Shown piece by piece: positions 58,951 through 64,000 of a stretch of DNA of 64,000 nt. The notes beneath the pieces are model-generated. The model saw only the letters and a program-made list of their open reading frames with translations, was not told the DNA's origin and searched no databases. The translations under genes were made by a program, and so were the position numbers. Every line of letters begins with the position of its first letter. The stretch's first letter is position 1. Location of the stretch: NCBI GenBank assembly GCA_950097015.1, contig CATNEN010000002.1, forward strand, positions 5,838,501 through 5,902,500, given 5' to 3'. The DNA is from Macrostomum hystrix. Lineage: Eukaryota; Platyhelminthes; Macrostomidae.

Positions 58951-60120
58951 TGAATGGTATTGTAATAATTATTATGAAGCTTCTGGGAACACTCCAATGT
59001 GATTGAAACACTTTTCAGGGCAAAATGTTTCTCCAGCTCTACTTCCAGTAGAAACAACGTTTCTTAGTTGCATATTACGCAGTTTCGCTTAAGAAAGACT
59101 TCTGCTTAATCTTCTCAGAGTTATAATTAGTTTCTTCCAATCAAATCTGCCTCATAAAATACTCGTAAATTGGGTTTCCTGCCCGCACCTGTCCCGTGCA
59201 TCTTAACAAAAAACTCATTACTTTCTGGATCAGCCCAGGTCGACAATTTTCAATTAGCCCCGCGGCTACCAGAGCTAATTAAATTTTGCACAGAGGTTGG
59301 CTTCAATTAATTGTGTGAGAGTTTTGATTGACAGCTAATTCCCTGCAAAAGCTAGTTACTGAGAATTAATAAGCCAAATAATTATTGGCAACACTTGAAA
59401 ACCAATTCAAGTGTGTGTGACTCAGCCGCTTAAATAAGCATTTTATGACTAATCAATAGAAGACAATTTTCCTAAGCAAAATCTTGATCGACTTTTCTAA
59501 GAAATGTCGAGTGGCTCCCTTTTGCAGTAGTCCCAGTGAGGACTTATATTTTAATGTGTTGATTCACCTGCTTCTCTGAGCACACCTCATTCTGTTCAGA
59601 CACATCTGTGAGCAACACTTTAACTGAGTAAAGAGTAAATAACATTTTAAGGCCTTGGAGACACAGGCTCCCGCTGTGCAAACTTCATTTTAAACGCGCT
59701 TGTAACAATCATTCAAACAAACAGGAAAGCGAACAATCAAACCATTGTGTCATGAGTGCAAGTGGGGCCACTTGACAACTGTTAATTTCTCGATTGATCA
59801 GTTCCACAGTCGTGAGAACTCGGGCCTAAAGCCCGAATTGCAGGGACTAAAAACTGTGAATTTAACATCTGGCACAGCTCTGTTTGACAAGCTCAACTGC
59901 GTGGACCGCATCTCACTTTCCTCTTCTCAGCTGACAATTCGAGCCAAAAGCACGAACGAACGAATGACAAGAGCCAATTCACTTCTGCTTCACACCTGTT
60001 GGGAACTCAGCACTTGCGGCTTTTGCTGTTGTAATTTGAGCTGCCTTGTGTAAGCTCATTCGATTTGGAAATGGCCAAGATTTGTGCTCACGTCGTGGAA
60101 AACCTTAATCCGGTTGGCAT
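58951..60120. other. 1.2 kb spacer without supported gene
   Basis: AT-rich on the left; more GC around 59740-60050, where a plus-strand ORF of about 100 codons has no recognisable family. Confidence 0.35.
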
Positions 60121-60124
60121 ATTG

Positions 60125-61865
60125 TGAGATTCTTTCTGTGAGTGTGTGGGTTCTCTCTATGAGTGTGTGGGTTCTCTGTGTGTGTGGGTTCTCTATGTGT
60201 GTGTGTGGGTTCTCTGTGAGTGTGTGGGTTCTCTGTAAGTGTATGGGTTCTCTGTGAGTGTGTGGGTTCTCTGTGAGTGTGTGGGTTCTCAGTGAGTGTG
60301 TGGGTTCTCTCTATGAGTGTGTGGGTTCTCTGTGAGTGTGTGGGTTCTCTGTGAGTGTGTGGGTTCTCTGTGAGTGTATGGGTTCTCTCTCTGTGTGTGG
60401 GTTCTCTGTGAGTGTGTGGGTTCTCTGTGAGTGTGTGGGTTCTCTGTGTGTGTGGGTTCTCTGTGAGTGTGTGGGTTCTCTGTGAGTGTGTGGGTTCTCT
60501 CTGTGTGTGGGTTCTCTGTGAGTGTGTGGGTTCTCTGTGAGTGTGTGGGTTCTCTGTGAGTGTGTGGGTTCTTTCTGTGAGTGTATGGGTTCTCTGTGAG
60601 TGTGTGGCTTCTCTGTGAGTGTGTGGGTTCTCTGTGAGTGTATGGGTTCTCTCTGTGAGTGTATGGGTTCTCTCTGTGAGTGTGGGTTCTCTGTGAGTGT
60701 GTGGGTTCTCTCTGTGAGTGTGTGGGTTCTCTGTGAGTGTATGGGTTCTCTCTGTGAGTGTATGGGTTCTCTCTGTGTGTGTGGCTTCTCTGTGAGTGTG
60801 TGGGTTCTCTCTGTGAGTGTGTGGGTTCTCTCTGTGAGTGTGTGGGTTCTCTCTGTGAGTGTATGGGTTCTCTCTGTGAGTGTGTGGGTTCTCTCTGTGA
60901 GTGTGTGGGTTCTTTCTGTGAGTGTGTGGGTTCTCTCTGTGTGTTTGGGTTCTCTGTGAGTGTGTGGGTTCTCTCTGCATGTGTGGGTTCTCTGTGAGTG
61001 TATGGGTTCTCTCTGTGAGTGTGTGGGTTCTCTCTGTGAGTGTGTGGGTTCTCTCTGTGAGTGTGTGGGTTCTCTCCGTGAGTGTGTGGGTTCTCTCTGT
61101 GTGTGTGGGTTTTCTGTGAGTGTGTGGGTTCTCTGTGAGTGTGTGGGTTCTCTCTGTGAGTGTGTGAGTTCTCTGTGAGTGTGTGGGTTCTCTCTGTGAG
61201 TGTGTGAGTTCTCTGTGAGTGTGTGAGCTCTCTGTGAGTGTGTGGGTTCTCTCTGTGAGTGTGTGAGCTCTCTGTGAGTGTGTGGGTTCTCTCTGTGAGT
61301 GTGTGGGTTCTCTGTGAGTGTATGGGTTCTCTCTGTGAGTGTGTGGGTTCTCTCTGTGAGTGTGTGGGTTCTCTCTGTGAGTGTGTGGGTTCTCTCCGTG
61401 AGTGTGTGGGTTCTCTCTGTGTGTGTGGGTTCTCTGTGAGTGTGTGGATTCTCCGTGAGTGTGTGGGTTCTCTCTGTGTGTGTGGGTTCTCTGTGAGTGT
61501 GTGGGTTCTCTGTGAGTGTGTGGGTTCTCTCTGTGAGTGTGTGAGTTCTCTGTGAGTGTGTGGGTTCTCTCTGTGAGTGTGTGGGTTCTCTCTGTGAGTG
61601 TGTGGGTTCTCTCTGTGAGTGTGTGAGTTCTCCGTGAGTGTGTGGGTTCTCTCTGCATGTGTGGGTTCTCTGTGAGTGTGTGAGTTCTCTGTGAGTTTGT
61701 GGGTTCTCTGTGAGTGTGTGGGTTCTCTCTGTGAGTGTGTGGGTTCTCTCTGTGAGTGTGTGGGTTCTCTCTGTGAGTGTGTGGGTTCTCTCTGTGAGTG
61801 TGTGGGTTCTCTCTGTGAGTGTGTGAGTTCTCTGTGAGTTTGTGAGCTCTCTGTGAGTGTATATG
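60125..61865. repeat. 1.7 kb minisatellite of about 19-21 bp (gtgagtgtgtgggttctct)
   Basis: About 85 copies with length variants (ctct, gtgtgtgtg, atgggt). Its minus strand has a 594-codon open frame made only of the repeat, which is an artefact. Confidence 0.97.
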
Positions 61866-62435
61866 CACTCTCAATGCACTATTTTTCATATCAGTGCTTG
61901 AGCTCTGAATATCCTATTGTGCGCAAGGTTATTCAGTAGCAGCTGCATGACGCAATATTGAGTTCTGCCCATTGCTGCTGCAACCGGCCAAACAACACGA
62001 AATGGTTTTGTTTGAAGAATAAAAAAGCGATGAAGCTCGGCTTGTAAATTATGGAATAGCACCTGGAATGCCTCACGTGCCTGCATGGAGCCGTTCGGTA
62101 AAATTAAAGCCAATAAATAATTAAAGTTATGGAAAACAGGGGCGCGCTGGGGTTAGTGGCATTGGGGCGGGCGCAATAAACTTAACATCGTTCAATTCAG
62201 CGGGCTAAATAAATTAAATACTAAATAATTGACAAAGCTTAAATTAGCTTGGAAATTCATGCTGGGCCTTGGGCTAGGCAGGTCACTTTGTTGGTGCGGC
62301 TTGCTGGGACAGAAATTAGCTGCTGCTGCTGCAGCAACTCTCCTCTTAATTAAATTTGCATTGGACAACTTTGCGACTAACTTCTCATGAAAGCTATTTG
62401 CTTGGGCTATCAGTGCAGTGCTTGGCAGAACTGAA
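61866..62435. other. AT-rich spacer
   Basis: No supported gene. Confidence 0.4.
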
Positions 62436-62439
62436 TCCC

Positions 62440-62605
62440 TCAGTCCCTCAGTCCCTCAGTCCCTCAGTCCCTCAGTCCCTCAGTCCCTCAGTCCTTCAGT
62501 GCCTCAGTCCCTCAGTCCCTCAGTCCCTCAGTCCCTCAGTCCCTCAGTCCCACTGAATCCATCAGTCCATCAGTCCCTCAGTGCCTCAGTCCCTCAGTTC
62601 CTGAT
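62440..62605. repeat. 8-bp repeat ccctcagt
   Basis: About 20 copies with ccttcagt, gcctcagt and catcagtc variants. Confidence 0.95.
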
Positions 62606-63110
62606 TTCCTTAGAAAGGTCCTGAAGTGCTGCTGAAGTGCTCCTGAAGTATAATTCACCAATCCATACCCTGATGCAATTCATAGTACTGCAGCATACTA
62701 CTCGCCTCACACATACTACTGACCGGCGCGCAATTATTTTTAATTAAATTGACGAGTCGCACAATTGCAATCAAAGTTTGAAGAATTACCTGACCCCCTT
62801 GCCACAGTCTGGATGGGGAATCTCGCGGCCCACTCTGCTTAATAAGGTCGTTTCTGTTCAATTTATTTAATGCGCTTGGCCCCATTTAGCAACCTTAGTT
62901 TACAGACAATATGCACACACGATATAGTAATGCGATTGCCAATCTGTGAGACTGGCTGATGGGAGATCGAGGACCGGCAATTGTTTTAATTGCAAATCTC
63001 TGCCGCCACCAAACAGCCACCAATATTTTAGGCTCCTTCTGCCAATGTCCACCTCATTTTTAGGCAGACATTCCCAGGGATAAAATAATTCTTCTGCATT
63101 ATCTTATCCA
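62606..63110. other. AT-rich spacer
   Basis: No supported gene. Confidence 0.4.
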
Positions 63111-63129
63111 CTCTTGCCATCTCGCTCCC

Positions 63130-63440
63130 ATTCCTACCCTCTCCTTCTCTCTCCTTCCCTTCCCTTCCCCTCTCTACCCCTGTCTTCCCCTGTCTTAACC
63201 TCTCTACCCCTGTCTTCCCCTCTCTACCCCTGTCTTCCCCTCTCTACCCCTCTCTACCCCAGTCTTCCCCTGTCTTCCTCAGTCTTCCCCTGTCTTCCCC
63301 TGTCTTCCCCTGTCTTCCCCTGTCTTCCCCTGTCTCCCCCTCTCTTCTCCTCTCTACCCCTCTCTACCTCTGTCTTCCCCTCTCTCTACCCCTCTCTACC
63401 CCTGTCTTCCCCTCTCTTCCCCTCTCTTCCCCCAATTTTT
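63130..63440. repeat. Polypyrimidine minisatellite (cccctgtctt / cccctctcta)
   Basis: About 30 copies of a 10-bp unit, nearly pure pyrimidine on the plus strand. Confidence 0.94.
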
Positions 63441-63544
63441 CTCCTCCGCTTTCTTCCCTTTCTTCCCCTCTATCCCTATCTTACACTCCTGCCCCTACTT
63501 TCCTCTCATCTCCCTACGTTCTTTCTTATCCCTCCAAGCCCTCT

Positions 63545-64000
63545 TGTTGAATTTTATTATTAAATTAGTATATTTGATAGTTTTTTATCAACTGTATTGA
63601 CAGGTAAACATACAGATATTTCATGATTCCCTCCAGTGCTAACTGGAGTAGCCAATTAATTAACGCATTAATTAAATAGGTAAACCCAAGCACAGCGCTA
63701 GACATAATTAAACCAATTAATTTTTAATTCTAAAAAACCGAAAACAACAAAGAATTGCCGGCGACAAAAAATTAACTCCTGAGACATTGTGCCCTAAGCT
63801 GTAGTTTTGCTCAAATTTAATGAAAAATTACTGACTGACGACACACGCGCGCGCACAAAAGAAGCTTGCACAATGACAGACAAAAATAAGAAAAACAGCT
63901 CAATAAATATTCTTCTGCTTTTTATAGTTAGCTCCATATAGTTAAGAAATTCGCGAATCCAATTCTGCTTCCATTTCATTCTTCGAAGCTGTTTTAATAC
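63545..64000. other. AT-rich end of window
   Basis: No supported gene; a (cg/ca) run lies near 63842-63856. Confidence 0.4.

Noticed and set aside
57820-58953. ORFs of 120-220 codons on both strands
   Set aside because: The 30-bp repeat is a multiple of 3 and leaves frames open; no gene features.
59745-60053. 102-codon plus-strand ORF in a more GC-rich patch
   Set aside because: No recognisable domain and no supporting splice signals; could be chance.
60105-61889. 594-codon open reading frame on the minus strand (HTHREN repeats)
   Set aside because: It is only the translated 19-21 bp minisatellite; other frames are open too and no non-repetitive domain exists.

Overview
The window is nuclear DNA of an animal. 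Its genes are split into short GC-rich exons with GT-AG introns, all five recognised genes have metazoan relatives, and the DNA between is AT-rich and full of mariner, piggyBac, Tc1, hAT and Merlin-type transposons and tRNA-headed SINEs. The extreme load of private minisatellites would suit a free-living flatworm or another spiralian, but that placement is inference; no marker gene settles it. There are no bacterial genes, CRISPR arrays, rRNA genes or clear functional tRNA genes.

Layout. All recognised multi-exon genes lie on the minus strand, so each reads right to left. (1) 219-8555: a secreted C16orf89/UPF0764-family protein, 4 exons, cut by the left edge; its first intron carries a 6.3 kb, 20-bp minisatellite. 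(2) 10087-15724: an RGS3-like scaffold (C2, PDZ, PH-like), 8 exons, with a stop codon where the RGS part would be expected to follow. (3) 17419-19390: a claudin-like four-helix membrane protein with an alanine-rich tail, 5' end not found. (4) 24089-25738: SNIP1, an RS-rich FHA-domain splicing/signalling factor. (5) 29644-32600: SRD5A3, polyprenal reductase of the dolichol pathway, 4 exons. (6) 35902-40224: EHD, the membrane-remodelling ATPase, complete in 5 exons (532 aa). On the plus strand a small two-helix membrane protein sits at 47788-48198. From 48.3 kb to the right edge I find no further gene: the space is long minisatellites, a hAT element and AT-rich DNA.

The main pattern is that almost every intron and spacer holds its own tandem repeat, with a unit of about 12 to 46 bp that differs from intron to intron. 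Several arrays begin within 10-20 bp of a splice donor or contain splice-site-like sequence. Two repeat families occur at two places each (15.1 kb and 52.3 kb; 50.6 kb and 55.3-57.0 kb), and one of these copies lies inside a hAT transposon with a perfect 8-bp target duplication, which offers a way for minisatellites to spread.

The genes do not form a pathway. Exon models were built by hand from splice signals, reading-frame phase and remembered family sequences. They are strongest for EHD, SRD5A3, SNIP1 and the RGS3-like gene.
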